Assembly: GCF_020805785.1 (NCBI RefSeq)
Contig: NZ_JAJGZV010000001.1
Coordinates: 434,001-498,000, forward strand
Source: Flavobacterium chungbukense
Lineage (GTDB): Bacteria > Bacteroidota > Bacteroidia > Flavobacteriales > Flavobacteriaceae
Direction of reading: 5' to 3'
DNA length: 64,000 bases
The notes under the pieces are model-generated. The model had not been told where the DNA came from, did no database searches, and was given only the letters and a program-made list of their open reading frames with translations. Numbering within the stretch: the stretch's first letter is position 1; the number at the start of each line of letters is the position of its first letter. The translations under genes and the position numbers were made by a program. Shown here one piece after another: positions 1-9,603 of the stretch.

Positions 1-25
1 TTATTTTGTGGCTTTTTTTTCATCA

Positions 26-2848
26 CTATTTTGTTTTGGATTTACTGACTTTTTCTTTTTTAACTACCTTATTTCTTTTTTCATCATAAACTGCAGGATC
101 AATCTCTTGACCAGTTTTGCTGAAAATTTTAATTTTTGGAGCTTCATGCGTACCCGTAACCACGATAGGGAAACCGATAATTCCGAATAGGGGTAAACCT
201 AAACGCATTCTAAGATCTAGAAGTCCATCAAAGCTTGTAGTTCCTTTAATTGTGGGTCTAAAACCAGCCACTTTAAAGGTAAATGGCTCAACATTTATAA
301 GGTTTTTGTCAATTGTCGATTTGATTTCAATTCCTTTCATATCTGGATTGTTCAAACCGTTTTGTCCTGTTTTAGAACTAATTCCATCAAAAAATTTCAG
401 CCCTTTAATTTGTACATCACGCAGATTTACAGTTCCGCCACCGTTAAGAGAGGCGTAAATTGGTCCCATATTTCCATTTAAGTCGCCTTTAATTTTATAA
501 TCGACAGAAATAATTCCATGTGCTTTTTCAGCTGCAGAAACCATATCATGAAACATCGGAATCTCTTTGTAAGCTCTTTGTACATCAAAATCCTTAGCAG
601 TGAAATGAGCATCAAAATGTGCAGCTGTAGGAGATTCATCTTTATAAAAAGCATTAATTCCGACAATGCAATCAATGATGTTAAAGGTAATGTTTTCTAA
701 GTAAAATCCTTCTTTTTTAACACCTGTTTTTCCTGATAATTTATTTAAAATCAGTCCGTTGTATTCTATTTTGTCTGCATTTGCATTTAAGGATACATTT
801 AAGTTTTTAGGAATCATAACAACGCCACTCATTTTTGGATGATCTTCTTTGGCATATTCTATCTCAATTTTTTGATCTTTATTTTCGCCTTTTTCAAGCG
901 CCATAAATTCATCAACATTAATAAGTTTCGATTTTAAGTTGAAATTTCCGCTCAAAGTTCCATTTGATTCTAAGAAATAATTGATTGTATTCAACAAATA
1001 ACCGTTAATGTCAAAATCAGATTTTCCATAAGAAGCATTGAATTTTTCAAACCACATTTTTTCGTTTTGAAAACGGAAATTTCCTTGTTTGATGAAAAAA
1101 GATTTAGGAAACAATTCAGAAGTGGCTTTTATATTTTTTAATAGCAAAGTTCCTTTGTTGTCCAATTTGTCATATTGCCCAGTTGTGGCATAACTTTGTT
1201 TACCTTTTAATGAAAGATCTGCCTTTGCATAACCCGTTAAATCAAGACCTTTTTGAGAGAAAACCTGATAAATTCTTCCCACATTCAATTCGCCTTTAAT
1301 TTTGGCATTATAAGCCAAATCATTAAAATCAGATAATGCTGCGTTTACATAAACTGGATTTCCTTCAAAAACAAAAGAGGCAGGTGCTACAGCTACAATC
1401 AAATCTTGAAAAGTACCCGCTTTATTAAGCATATTGGCTACAAAAGTAATATCGGTTATTGGATTTGGATAGTATTTCGTTTTTATCCATCCATTTCTTA
1501 ATGAAATGCCTCCGATAGTTTTCGGAAATAATTTTTTGGAAGTACTGAAAAGACCTTTTGCTTGAATATCAGTTTTCAAGATTCCCTTTACATCAAAATC
1601 ACTTAGACCCAAAGCTGCATCTACAACAGCAAGATCCAAAGCGCCTTTTATACTGGCGTCAATAGTCATTTCGCTCAAACCTTTACTTCGTAAATAGGCA
1701 TTGAAATAATCTTTTTCTCCCACTTTAAATTTTAAAGCTCTAAGATTTACCAACAATTTTTCGGTATCTAAAGAAGGAAGAATTGCATTCAAATCCATTT
1801 GAAAATCTTTTAAAGGAACTGGCGCATCTTTATGATTTACAGAACCTTCATTGATTTTTAGGTTGAAAGCCAAGTTTGGTTTTTGTTTTTTGGCTACATT
1901 ATAATCGCCTTTAAAGGTCAATAATAAATCGCTTCTTCCAGAAATTTCTGTTTTTTCAAGCCAAGTCAAATATTCTGGCGGCATTACAGATAATAAATCT
2001 TTTACCGTTGTATTCTCTGATAAGGCTTTAATATCAATTTTATATCCATCTCGTAAAATGGTAAATAAACCAGTAAATTTTAAAGGCAGTTTATTGATAC
2101 GCAATTCATTTTTTTGCAGAATAAAAGAAAGCGAATTGGTGTTGATTCTGGTAATTAATTCGGCACGAACTTCTTTCTTGCGAACATAACCTGTTCTATC
2201 ATAAAAGAAATCAAGATTATCAATTTTAGCATCTGTAGCAAGATCAAAAATATCTTCGCTTAGATTTCCTTTTCCAACATAATTAAACCCTTTTGCATCA
2301 ACCAAAATTTTTGCCGAACGATCGTTGTATTTTACATGACAATTTTCTAAATCGATTCTTTCTAATCGAATGGCAGTTCCTTCTTCTGGCGCATCTTTTT
2401 CTTCTTTTCTCTTTTCTGGCGCCACATAAATATTGTAGTTGGCTTGACCTTTTTCATTTACCATTACATTTATTAAAGCATCAGAAACATAAAGTTTGTT
2501 GATTTTTACTTCATTATCAAACAGTAATCTTTTAATATCAATTCCAAAAGCAACCTGATCTGCTTTTAATAAAGTATCATTGCTAAACGGTTTAGAGCCA
2601 GTTAAGGACAATTCATCTAGAGAAACAGTCAGAGAGGGGAAATGTGTAAAAAAGGAAAGCTTAGATTTCGTAAAATCAAGTTTAGTATCCAGACGTTCAT
2701 TTGCAATTTTCTTTACTTCCGAAGCAATTTTTCCAGGAAATAGCAAAGGAATGATAAATAACAAAAACAAAATCACCGCAATTGTTATTCCAGTGATTTT
2801 TAAAAATTTTAAGGCGGTATGTTTAAATGAAGTAGGCATATATATCAA
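26..2848 (-). CDS. Large AsmA-like membrane-anchored protein
   Basis: This 940-residue protein has one N-terminal membrane helix (about residues 12-35) followed by a long stretch of alternating beta-strand sequence. That layout is typical of AsmA/YhdP-type proteins, which form periplasmic bridges implicated in moving phospholipid to the outer membrane. Its C-terminal part resembles the AsmA C-terminal region (about 800-915, ending in strands such as GLLDLRMRLGLPLFGIIGF), then a lysine-rich tail. The start is the in-frame ATG at 2848; a second Met at residue 4 is also possible. It lies 168 bases downstream of the MCE gene on the same strand, so a shared role in envelope lipid transport is plausible. 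Family assignment is fairly sure; the exact substrate is inference. Confidence 0.85.
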   Translation of the reverse strand: MIYMPTSFKHTALKFLKITGITIAVILFLLFIIPLLFPGKIASEVKKIANERLDTKLDFTKSKLSFFTHFPSLTVSLDELSLTGSKPFSNDTLLKADQVAFGIDIKRLLFDNEVKINKLYVSDALINVMVNEKGQANYNIYVAPEKRKEEKDAPEEGTAIRLERIDLENCHVKYNDRSAKILVDAKGFNYVGKGNLSEDIFDLATDAKIDNLDFFYDRTGYVRKKEVRAELITRINTNSLSFILQKNELRINKLPLKFTGLFTILRDGYKIDIKALSENTTVKDLLSVMPPEYLTWLEKTEISGRSDLLLTFKGDYNVAKKQKPNLAFNLKINEGSVNHKDAPVPLKDFQMDLNAILPSLDTEKLLVNLRALKFKVGEKDYFNAYLRSKGLSEMTIDASIKGALDLAVVDAALGLSDFDVKGILKTDIQAKGLFSTSKKLFPKTIGGISLRNGWIKTKYYPNPITDITFVANMLNKAGTFQDLIVAVAPASFVFEGNPVYVNAALSDFNDLAYNAKIKGELNVGRIYQVFSQKGLDLTGYAKADLSLKGKQSYATTGQYDKLDNKGTLLLKNIKATSELFPKSFFIKQGNFRFQNEKMWFEKFNASYGKSDFDINGYLLNTINYFLESNGTLSGNFNLKSKLINVDEFMALEKGENKDQKIEIEYAKEDHPKMSGVVMIPKNLNVSLNANADKIEYNGLILNKLSGKTGVKKEGFYLENITFNIIDCIVGINAFYKDESPTAAHFDAHFTAKDFDVQRAYKEIPMFHDMVSAAEKAHGIISVDYKIKGDLNGNMGPIYASLNGGGTVNLRDVQIKGLKFFDGISSKTGQNGLNNPDMKGIEIKSTIDKNLINVEPFTFKVAGFRPTIKGTTSFDGLLDLRMRLGLPLFGIIGFPIVVTGTHEAPKIKIFSKTGQEIDPAVYDEKRNKVVKKEKVSKSKTK

Positions 2849-3016
2849 TTTTTCTTATTAAAAATTGCATCGTAAAAAGTAAGACGTAAAAGAGTTATGA
2901 GGGATGAATTAAAAGTTATAAGTTATAATTGCTAGTTATAATTGATAATCGATTTTAATCTAAAAATCAAAAGTCTGGTATATTACTTCTTTCATCTCAA
3001 ACGTCTCGCGCATAAA

Positions 3017-3862
3017 CTATTTTTTTGCAGCTTCAGCTTTTTTAGCTTCTTCCTCTTTTTGTTTTTCCTCTTTTTCTTTTTGTTCTTTTTCTTTCTGTTC
3101 TTTCAGCTCTTTATCTTTTTTTTCTTTTTCTTTTGCAGCTTTCTCTTTAGCTTCTTCTTGTTTCTCTTTTCTTTCCTCTATTTTCTTTTCTTTTTCTTTC
3201 TCTTTTTTCTTGTAATAACCTCTCAAAAGAAAGTTGCTTTTCGCGGCTTCCATATTATCGCTAAAACCTTTTGTTCCAGACTCTAGATTAGAAAGAGTGT
3301 TTGAGACACTGTTGGCCATTTTATCGTCTTTAACCAATCTTGCCAAAGCTCCGTTTCCGTTATTCATGCTATGACTAAAAATCGCTATTTCGTCTGAAAT
3401 CACGCCGATATTATCCACGCTTTTTTTAACGCTTTTCATAATGTCATGCATTTCAATTCCGTCAACAGAAGCTATTGTTCCATTGTCTTCAATCATTTTC
3501 TGAGATTTAGCGCCTGGAGAAATAGTTAAAACTTTATCTCCCATTAAACCATCAGAACCAATGCTGGCAGTAGCATCCGTTTTAATAAATTTTCTAACAT
3601 CTTCTTTCATTACCAAAACCACAATTACGGTGGAGTCATTTTTTAATTGAATTTGTTCTACAGTTCCGACATTAATACCAGAAAAACGAACGTTGTTTCC
3701 AACTTCTAAACCACTCACTGTTTTAAATTGAGAAGTGATATGAAAGGTAGAACCGAAAAGGTTTTTTTGTTTTCCAATAAAATATACGGCCATTACAAAA
3801 AGCAGTAAGCCTATTGTTACAAACATTCCTAATTTCCAAGTATATCCAGATTGCTTTTCCAT
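3017..3862 (-). CDS. MCE/MlaD family lipid-transport protein
   Basis: This 281-residue protein has an N-terminal signal-anchor helix (about 10-30) and one MCE domain (about 38-117, with GLEVGNNVRFSGINVGTV and DGLMGDKVLTISPG). MCE proteins are the substrate-binding periplasmic part of Mla-type ABC systems that move phospholipids between membranes. Residues 140-210 are predicted helical. From about residue 218 to the end the sequence is almost only Lys, Glu, Ala and Gln, directly after an LLRGYYKKK segment. It follows the ATPase gene by 26 bases and the permease before that, in one operon. The MCE assignment is firm; the function of the charged tail is unknown. Confidence 0.92.
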   Translation of the reverse strand: MEKQSGYTWKLGMFVTIGLLLFVMAVYFIGKQKNLFGSTFHITSQFKTVSGLEVGNNVRFSGINVGTVEQIQLKNDSTVIVVLVMKEDVRKFIKTDATASIGSDGLMGDKVLTISPGAKSQKMIEDNGTIASVDGIEMHDIMKSVKKSVDNIGVISDEIAIFSHSMNNGNGALARLVKDDKMANSVSNTLSNLESGTKGFSDNMEAAKSNFLLRGYYKKKEKEKEKKIEERKEKQEEAKEKAAKEKEKKDKELKEQKEKEQKEKEEKQKEEEAKKAEAAKK

Positions 3863-3888
3863 GATTTCTATTATTTATTTTGCTTTTT

Positions 3889-4668
3889 TTATTGAAAAAA
3901 TGAGCGAACCCATTCGTCTTCGTCTTTTTCCAGTTCTTCGTATGTTCCTTCTGCGTGAATAACACCTTCTTTTAAAACTATGATTCTGTCGGCAGTTAAT
4001 TTTGCACACGCCATATCGTGCGTAATAATTATGGATGCCGTTTTTTGTTTATTTTTTATATCTAAAATCAATTCGCTGATTTCTCTAGATGTTATGGTAT
4101 CTAAACCTGTTGTAGGTTCATCATACAAAATGATTTCTGGTTTTAAAATCAGTGTTCTTGCTAAGCCGATTCTTTTTCTCATACCTCCCGAAAGTTCAGA
4201 GGGCATTTTGTCAACAGCTTCAGCTAGACCAACACTTTCCAACGCTTCCATGACTTCTTTTTCAATTTCATCTGCACTTAAATCGCGCTTGTGTTTGCTT
4301 AATGTAAAAGAGAGATTCTCTCTAACCGACATCGAATCGTAAAGTGCGCCACTTTGGAACAAAAAACCGATTCGGACTCTTATGGCATTCAGCTCGTTTT
4401 TTGAAATGTTAAGAACGTTTTCTCCAAAAACTTTAATTTCGCCCTGATCAGGTTCAATCAATCCAACAATACATTTTATAGTTACCGATTTTCCTGATCC
4501 AGATTTTCCTAAAACCACAAGATTTTCATCTTTATTCAAAATCAGATTTAAACCTTTTAAAATGGTATTATCTTTTCCAAAAGTCTTATGCAGATCTTTA
4601 ATCTCAATTATTGGAGATTGATCATTATCTTTTGTTTTGGGTTCTTTATGTAATTTTTCTGTCATCAT
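3889..4668 (-). CDS. ABC transporter ATPase, MlaF-like
   Basis: This 259-residue ATP-binding subunit powers the Mla/MCE lipid transporter from the cytoplasmic side. It shows Walker A GKSGSGKS (54-61), the Q-loop glutamine near 105, the signature LSGGM (159-163), Walker B IILYDEP (179-185) and the switch histidine near 217. The length fits the MlaF family. It starts one base after the stop of the permease gene and is followed by the MCE gene, so the three genes are almost certainly cotranscribed and probably translationally coupled. Two adjacent ATG codons (4668 and 4665) are possible starts. Confidence 0.95.
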   Translation of the reverse strand: MMTEKLHKEPKTKDNDQSPIIEIKDLHKTFGKDNTILKGLNLILNKDENLVVLGKSGSGKSVTIKCIVGLIEPDQGEIKVFGENVLNISKNELNAIRVRIGFLFQSGALYDSMSVRENLSFTLSKHKRDLSADEIEKEVMEALESVGLAEAVDKMPSELSGGMRKRIGLARTLILKPEIILYDEPTTGLDTITSREISELILDIKNKQKTASIIITHDMACAKLTADRIIVLKEGVIHAEGTYEELEKDEDEWVRSFFQ

Positions 4669-4669
4669 T

Positions 4670-5428
4670 TTAAAAGAATAAATCGGTTATTTGAACAGCC
4701 ACCATATCAATAATAAAAATGCTCAATGATGCCGTTACAACAGCAGAATTTGCCGCTTGTCCTACACTTTCTGTCCCATTCGAAGCAGTAAAACCTTTAT
4801 AACACCCAATCATGCCAATTACAAATCCGAAAAAGAAAGTCTTTATGGTGGCAGGAAATAGGTCTAAAAATTCCAAGGATTGAATAATCTGCGTTAAAAA
4901 TCGATAGAAATTAACATCGCCGTGAATATTGATTCCCACATAACCGCCAACAATTCCGATAGCATCAGCAAAAAAAACCAGAATAGGAACCATTAGTGTA
5001 CAGGCTAAAACTCTAGTTACTACCAAATAATTATAAGGATTTATGGCAGAAACTTCCATCGCATCTATCTGTTCGGTTACTTTCATTGAACCAAGCTCAG
5101 CTCCAATTCCAGATGAAATTTTTCCTGCACAGATCAGCGCTGTAATTACGGGAGCAATTTCTCGTATCAAGGAAAGCGCTACCATTCCTGGAAGCCAAGA
5201 TTCTGCGCCAAACTTCACTAGCGTAGGGCGAGATTGAAGTGTAAGAACCAAACCCATAATAAAACCAGTAATGGCTACTAATGGCAATGATTTATATCCG
5301 ATAATATAGCACTGTTTAAAAAACTCTTTGGTCTCATAAGGCGGAATAAACACCTCCTTAAAAAACTTTTTGGCGAATATTGTAGTTTCTCCAATTTCGG
5401 TAAATATATTTTTTAGGTTGAGAATCAA
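4670..5428 (-). CDS. ABC transporter permease, MlaE family
   Basis: This 252-residue integral membrane protein has the MlaE/YrbE pattern. An amphipathic N-terminus is followed by GITGFIMGLVLTLQ-type helices, the conserved stretch REIAPVITALICAGKISSGIGAELGSMKVTEQIDAMEV (about 90-127) and further helices near the C-terminus. It forms the inner-membrane channel of an MCE lipid transporter with the ATPase and MCE protein encoded immediately downstream. It is the first gene of the cluster; no clear TAnnTTTG promoter was seen in the 260 bases upstream. Confidence 0.94.
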   Translation of the reverse strand: MILNLKNIFTEIGETTIFAKKFFKEVFIPPYETKEFFKQCYIIGYKSLPLVAITGFIMGLVLTLQSRPTLVKFGAESWLPGMVALSLIREIAPVITALICAGKISSGIGAELGSMKVTEQIDAMEVSAINPYNYLVVTRVLACTLMVPILVFFADAIGIVGGYVGINIHGDVNFYRFLTQIIQSLEFLDLFPATIKTFFFGFVIGMIGCYKGFTASNGTESVGQAANSAVVTASLSIFIIDMVAVQITDLFF

Positions 5429-5619
5429 AATGTTATGTTTTTAAGTGAATGGTATAAAATGAAAATCAGAATGCTCTAAAAACACCTCTGATTTCTATAT
5501 GAAAGTTACTTTTTTTATGAGTAAAAAATCTTACACAACTTTTTTTCAAGTTTATATAATTTTCATAGCAATAAATACAATAAAAAAATGAAACCTACGT
5601 TAGGTGATTTTTTTAAACA

Positions 5620-5649
5620 AAAAATCCCTTTCATTTAGAAAGGGATTTT
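5620..5649 (-). terminator. Intrinsic terminator after glycosyltransferase gene
   Basis: A perfect stem of AAATCCCTTT/AAAGGGATTT around a short loop lies 46 bases past the stop of the minus-strand gene at 5695. The A-run on the plus strand at 5617-5623 gives the U-tract of the minus-strand transcript. Confidence 0.75.
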
Positions 5650-5694
5650 CAGGGTTTTAAAAGAGAAGTATTTGGTTAGCTTCGCCGTTATATT

Positions 5695-7965
5695 TTATGA
5701 ATTAATTGCTATACCAGTGCGAGATTTCATTAAGGGAATAACTTTAGATTGCGCTATCGCTAATTTTTCCATTAATAGTCTTGCGGTTAAAAAGCAAACT
5801 GTAGATTCTGCACCTTGATTTAAGTTTACATTGTGTTTTTCTAGTCCGTCGTAACCACCGCCACTTACAGGATTGTACATGATTTGTCCTAAATGATTTT
5901 TACCTAAAAACCAGTTAAATGCTGCTTTCATTTTCTTTTTGTAATGCGGAGTTTTAAATTCATTATAAAATGCATTTAAAGTCATGATGGTATACGTTAC
6001 ATCAATTGGCTGTTCGCCAAATTCTTGAGGTTCAGAACCTTTATGGAACCAGCTTCTATTTGAAATTGCTTTGAAATTGCCTTTTACAAATGTTTTAGAA
6101 ATTAGAAAGTCTAAAGAATCTAAAGCTACTTTTTTGTAAACAGGTTTGTTTGTAATTAAGTAAGCATAAAGCATTGATTCTGGCAGAATTCCGTTTCCGT
6201 ATGTTAAATAATTTTCAAACCATTGCCAATCTTCTGTTGCGGTATCTTCATAATTTGCTAAAAGTTTAGCATTCAATTTATTGATAATCGCCGCCACATA
6301 TAAGTTCGGAATAGTTGAATGATATAAGTATAATCCTTTTGTTGCAAATCCAATAGATCGTGGTGATTGAATATTTTCTGCCCATTTTAATGAAGTCAAT
6401 AAACATTTTGCCGCTTTTTTAGAAATAGCCTCAGGAAGAATATCAGACAATGAAACTACAGTTCCTAATGCCCAAATTGCTCTAGCATTTGAATCTTCTA
6501 AATTAACTTCGGCATTTTGTTCTACGTGTTCGCGGTTTTCTTGATCAACATAATTGATGAAGTCTCCTTTTGGCTGCTGACAACGTTGAATGAAATCTAA
6601 ATAGATTAAGATATAAGCTAAATCTTCTTTGTCTTGTGTTAGTCGGTAATGCATACAGAATGCAACTAACGCTCTAGCATTATCATCTAAAGTGTAACCT
6701 GAATCTAAATCTGGAATAGAGATTTTGCTGAATTGAATAATTCCTAAATCTGTTGTCAGTTTTTTGATGTGTTTCAACTGAATTTCAGGATAGCTGAATT
6801 TAATTTCTGCTGGATTATCAATCAATTTTTTATAAGTGTTCATTTGTGTAATTCCGGCGTTTTCCCAAGAGGAAGCGCGCATTTTAGTAAACGAACTGAT
6901 TCCCATTTCATGTCTTAAATTTTCATCTTTAATCAATTTAATGGCTGCTGCAGCAAATTGATCTGGTTCTCCAATATCGCATAAAATTCCAGAATCTTCT
7001 GTAAGTACTTCTCTTGTATGCGGAATTTTAGAAGCCACAATCGGACAAGCACAACTCATTGCATAAGCAAAAGTGCCACTCACAGCCTGATTTGGATCTT
7101 TAGATGTAAACATGTAAATATCGGTAGCTTTTAAATATTCTAAAAGTTCATCAGTATCTAAATATCGATTTACAAAACGAACATTGTTTTCTAGATTTAA
7201 TTCGGCAACAATTCCTTCCAATTTTTCTCTATAAAGATCTACACCGTCTTTAATTAAATTAGGATGTGTTTTGCCAATAATTAAATAAAGCGCATTTGGA
7301 GCCTCCTCAACAATTTTTGGTAAAGCTTGTAAGCCTGTTTCGATATTTTTTCCTTCGCCCAAAAGACCGAAAGTTGAAAGTACAATTCTGTCTTGAATTC
7401 CTAATTTTTCTTTTGCATTTTTTGGTTCTTCATAAATCACAATATGGGTTCCATGAGGTACACAAGTAATTATTTCTTCATTAATATCGTAATCTTTAAT
7501 TAGTATTTCTTTCGATTTATTAGTCATGACAAAAACCGAATTACTATAACTTAGCAATAATTTTACGAACGTTTTTAATTCGTCATTCGGATTCGGAATA
7601 ACACTGTGAAATGTATAAGTTACAGGTACTTTTATAACATTTAAAAAATCTAAAAGATAATCTCCATAATTCCCAGAAAACAAACCAAACTCATGCTGAA
7701 TATGAACTAATTTTACAGCTTCATCGCTATTGATTTCTTCTGCAACTTTAGTATATTCATCTCTATTTTTAGTATTTAAAGTAAAAGCCTGTGTTGGTTC
7801 TTCTTTAGGTTCATTAACCAGCTCGCATATCTCACACTGTATAGATTTACCATAAACGTCTGTTATTCCTTTTATAGTATCTTGAGTATAAGTTGCAATG
7901 CCACATTGTGTTGGAGGATAAGTAGAAAGAAAAACTATTTTTGATTTATTTGATATTGTTTTCAT
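5695..7965 (-). CDS. GT4-type glycosyltransferase fused to an alpha-helical carbohydrate-active-like domain
   Basis: This 756-residue protein has two parts. Residues 1-390 are a GT-B glycosyltransferase of the GT4 type: a start motif STYPPTQCGIATYT (14-27), a mid-domain FGLLGEGKNIE (199-209) and an SGTFAYAMSCACPIVAS segment (296-312) at the usual nucleotide-sugar site. Residues from about 400 to 756 are helical and look like an (alpha/alpha) toroid of the kind found in glycoside hydrolases or epimerases, with NLNQGAEST near the C-terminus. It probably builds a cell-surface or storage glycan; donor and acceptor cannot be read from sequence. It stands alone, with a terminator just downstream. 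Confidence 0.85.
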   Translation of the reverse strand: MKTISNKSKIVFLSTYPPTQCGIATYTQDTIKGITDVYGKSIQCEICELVNEPKEEPTQAFTLNTKNRDEYTKVAEEINSDEAVKLVHIQHEFGLFSGNYGDYLLDFLNVIKVPVTYTFHSVIPNPNDELKTFVKLLLSYSNSVFVMTNKSKEILIKDYDINEEIITCVPHGTHIVIYEEPKNAKEKLGIQDRIVLSTFGLLGEGKNIETGLQALPKIVEEAPNALYLIIGKTHPNLIKDGVDLYREKLEGIVAELNLENNVRFVNRYLDTDELLEYLKATDIYMFTSKDPNQAVSGTFAYAMSCACPIVASKIPHTREVLTEDSGILCDIGEPDQFAAAAIKLIKDENLRHEMGISSFTKMRASSWENAGITQMNTYKKLIDNPAEIKFSYPEIQLKHIKKLTTDLGIIQFSKISIPDLDSGYTLDDNARALVAFCMHYRLTQDKEDLAYILIYLDFIQRCQQPKGDFINYVDQENREHVEQNAEVNLEDSNARAIWALGTVVSLSDILPEAISKKAAKCLLTSLKWAENIQSPRSIGFATKGLYLYHSTIPNLYVAAIINKLNAKLLANYEDTATEDWQWFENYLTYGNGILPESMLYAYLITNKPVYKKVALDSLDFLISKTFVKGNFKAISNRSWFHKGSEPQEFGEQPIDVTYTIMTLNAFYNEFKTPHYKKKMKAAFNWFLGKNHLGQIMYNPVSGGGYDGLEKHNVNLNQGAESTVCFLTARLLMEKLAIAQSKVIPLMKSRTGIAINS

Positions 7966-8346
7966 GAAGATTCAATTTTAATTCGGTTAATAACTCGTTA
8001 AGGTTCAGAATGCCATCATATAATTTATGGCGACCCTTTATCTGTAATATTTAATATATTTTTTGAGCTTGTGCTCGTGGTAAATAATTTTATCTAAAAT
8101 TACTTTGAGATAAAGGCGACGATTAATCCAATCCACTAAAAAATTAACTCAAAAGCTGAAACATGGTAATTCTGTAAGAAAAAAAAAGTATAGTGAAAAC
8201 AATACGTAGGATATTGTTTTTTAATGGATTGAGTTAATTTAAAAAGGTTTTTGAGTTAAGAATGTTTGTAAGAATAAAGGAACTTTGAGTAACAAACAAA
8301 GCAGACTATTAATTAGTCATATTTAGCAACTTAAAAATCTATCATT
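7966..8346. other. Divergent intergenic region with dyad structure
   Basis: This 381-base stretch separates the minus-strand glycosyltransferase from the plus-strand DUF1328 gene. It contains a 9-base inverted repeat (CCTTTATCT at 8035-8043, AGATAAAGG at 8108-8116) enclosing a small GAGC/GCTC hairpin. This would lie in the leader of the glycosyltransferase transcript. Two copies of AAATTAACTCAA in opposite orientation also occur near 8144 and 8228. No ORF of note was seen. Confidence 0.4.
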
Positions 8347-8508
8347 ATGTTACGTTACACTATCATTTTTATAATTCTTGCTATTATAGCAGGAATCTTC
8401 GGTTTTGGTGGTATTGCCGCTGGAGCTGCAAGTATTGCAAAAGTTTTATTTTTCATATTCTTAGTGTTATTTATCATATCACTAATTACAGGGAGAAGAA
8501 AAGTATAA
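8347..8508 (+). CDS. DUF1328 small membrane protein
   Basis: This is a 53-residue, very hydrophobic protein with two membrane helices separated by a glycine/alanine turn ([15 protein letters not shown]) and a short basic C-terminus (GRRKV). The pattern and length match the DUF1328/YtjA family of small inner-membrane proteins. Members are often induced by stress, but no mechanism is established. The gene stands alone, divergent from the glycosyltransferase and convergent with the next gene, with a long hairpin terminator at its 3' end. The ATG is well placed and the reading frame is unambiguous. Confidence 0.85.
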   Translation: MLRYTIIFIILAIIAGIFGFGGIAAGAASIAKVLFFIFLVLFIISLITGRRKV

Positions 8509-8515
8509 ATTTTTT

Positions 8516-8588
8516 AAGAGGGACAAAGGTTCAGAGTTATAAAGGTTCAAATTTTTTTAGCCTCTGTAACTCTGAACCTTTGCCTCTT
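8516..8588. terminator. Long bidirectional hairpin terminator
   Basis: Two arms of about 22 bases (8516-8539 and 8567-8588, core AAAGGTTCAGAGTTA) form a nearly perfect inverted repeat between convergent genes. The loop holds a second direct copy of AAAGGTTC and a T-run, so both strands can terminate here. Confidence 0.7.
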
Positions 8589-8600
8589 TTGCAACTTATG

Positions 8601-9068
8601 TCAGTACCACTTTGCGTAATATTTTCGTGTTATAAAGGCAATTGGTAATCCTACGCAGCAAATTACAATTAAAATAGATAGTAATAAGGGAAAGTCTAAT
8701 TTCTTTTCTGGTAAAACAGGAAATACTATCGGAAGTACTATAAGATTCATTACTACCCATATAAAGAATCCGTAGCTTATTCCTGATAAGAAAGTATTAA
8801 TTCGAAAGAAAGGGATATAAGGAAAAATCTTAAAGTAAAACCAAGCAAAAATAAAAGCAATTAAGAAATGAAATCCTAAACCTGCAAGAGTCATTTCTGT
8901 TCCAGCTGTATAAGCCTCTTTTTTAAATACACCGCTAGCAATAGATTGCAGTATTTTTTCGGCTGTAGTTTTATGAAGAATCACCGAGTAGATTAAGATA
9001 GCGGCAGTAATATCTAAAAATCCTGCAACTAGACCAGATGATACAATGGTTCTAACTTTTGATCTCAT
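8601..9068 (-). CDS. Four-helix integral membrane protein of unknown function
   Basis: This 155-residue protein has four clear membrane segments (about 10-30, 62-82, 92-115 and 125-146), with charged residues at the short N- and C-termini. It recalls DUF1440/YagU-like proteins, but that is only a weak impression. It begins 28 bases after the DinB gene and probably shares its transcript. It ends at the hairpin shared with the DUF1328 gene. No catalytic residues stand out. Confidence 0.75.
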   Translation of the reverse strand: MRSKVRTIVSSGLVAGFLDITAAILIYSVILHKTTAEKILQSIASGVFKKEAYTAGTEMTLAGLGFHFLIAFIFAWFYFKIFPYIPFFRINTFLSGISYGFFIWVVMNLIVLPIVFPVLPEKKLDFPLLLSILIVICCVGLPIAFITRKYYAKWY

Positions 9069-9096
9069 AAAATAAATTTAAATTAATGCTCGTTTA

Positions 9097-9603
9097 TTAG
9101 CTCTTGATATGTTCGTAAATCGATTTTAACTGATGAGTATGTCTTTGTGTATGAATCATCGCGAAATGAATCCACTCATAAATGGTGAAATTTTCAAAAT
9201 CAGGAATTTGAAATCCAATGCACGTCAGCGTTAAATCGTATGTTTCAGCAGCTTCAAATAAATCGGTTTGTATTTTTTTTATCGAAGCCAGTAAGGAATC
9301 TTTATTATACTCATCAGCAGCAGGTTCTATACTTTTAGGAGATTGGTATTTGGTATTAAAATCTAGAAATATGGCATCTAATTTTGAAACATTTTCATCA
9401 GGTTCTCGAGTTGTTTTTTCTGTTTTTCCGGCAAATAATTGTGGCAAACCAGAACAGGCCAGAATAATATGCTGAACGGTCTGACCTCCAGTCCAGCTTC
9501 CGCTAAAAGGCACAATATTGATTTCTTCATCAGAAAAAGAAGAAAGAACATCGCTTAATTTAGTATAGGTTTCTAATATTGTATTTTGAATAGCGCTTTC
9601 CAT
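9097..9603 (-). CDS. DinB-family four-helix bundle protein
   Basis: This 168-residue protein matches the DinB/YfiT-like metal-binding four-helix bundle. Its three expected histidines are visible: one in GQTVQHII (about residue 45) and two near the C-terminus in HFAMIHTQRHTHQ (about 145-157). Family members are putative metal-dependent enzymes, some acting as thiol transferases or hydrolases; the substrate here is unknown. It is the first gene of a likely two-gene unit with the downstream membrane protein. Confidence 0.87.
   Translation of the reverse strand: MESAIQNTILETYTKLSDVLSSFSDEEINIVPFSGSWTGGQTVQHIILACSGLPQLFAGKTEKTTREPDENVSKLDAIFLDFNTKYQSPKSIEPAADEYNKDSLLASIKKIQTDLFEAAETYDLTLTCIGFQIPDFENFTIYEWIHFAMIHTQRHTHQLKSIYEHIKS

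Noticed and set aside
2942..3286. Plus-strand 114-codon frame rich in Phe and Leu
   Set aside because: It is the antisense of the Lys/Glu-coding tail of the MCE gene; the composition is a mirror of that repeat and there is no promoter.
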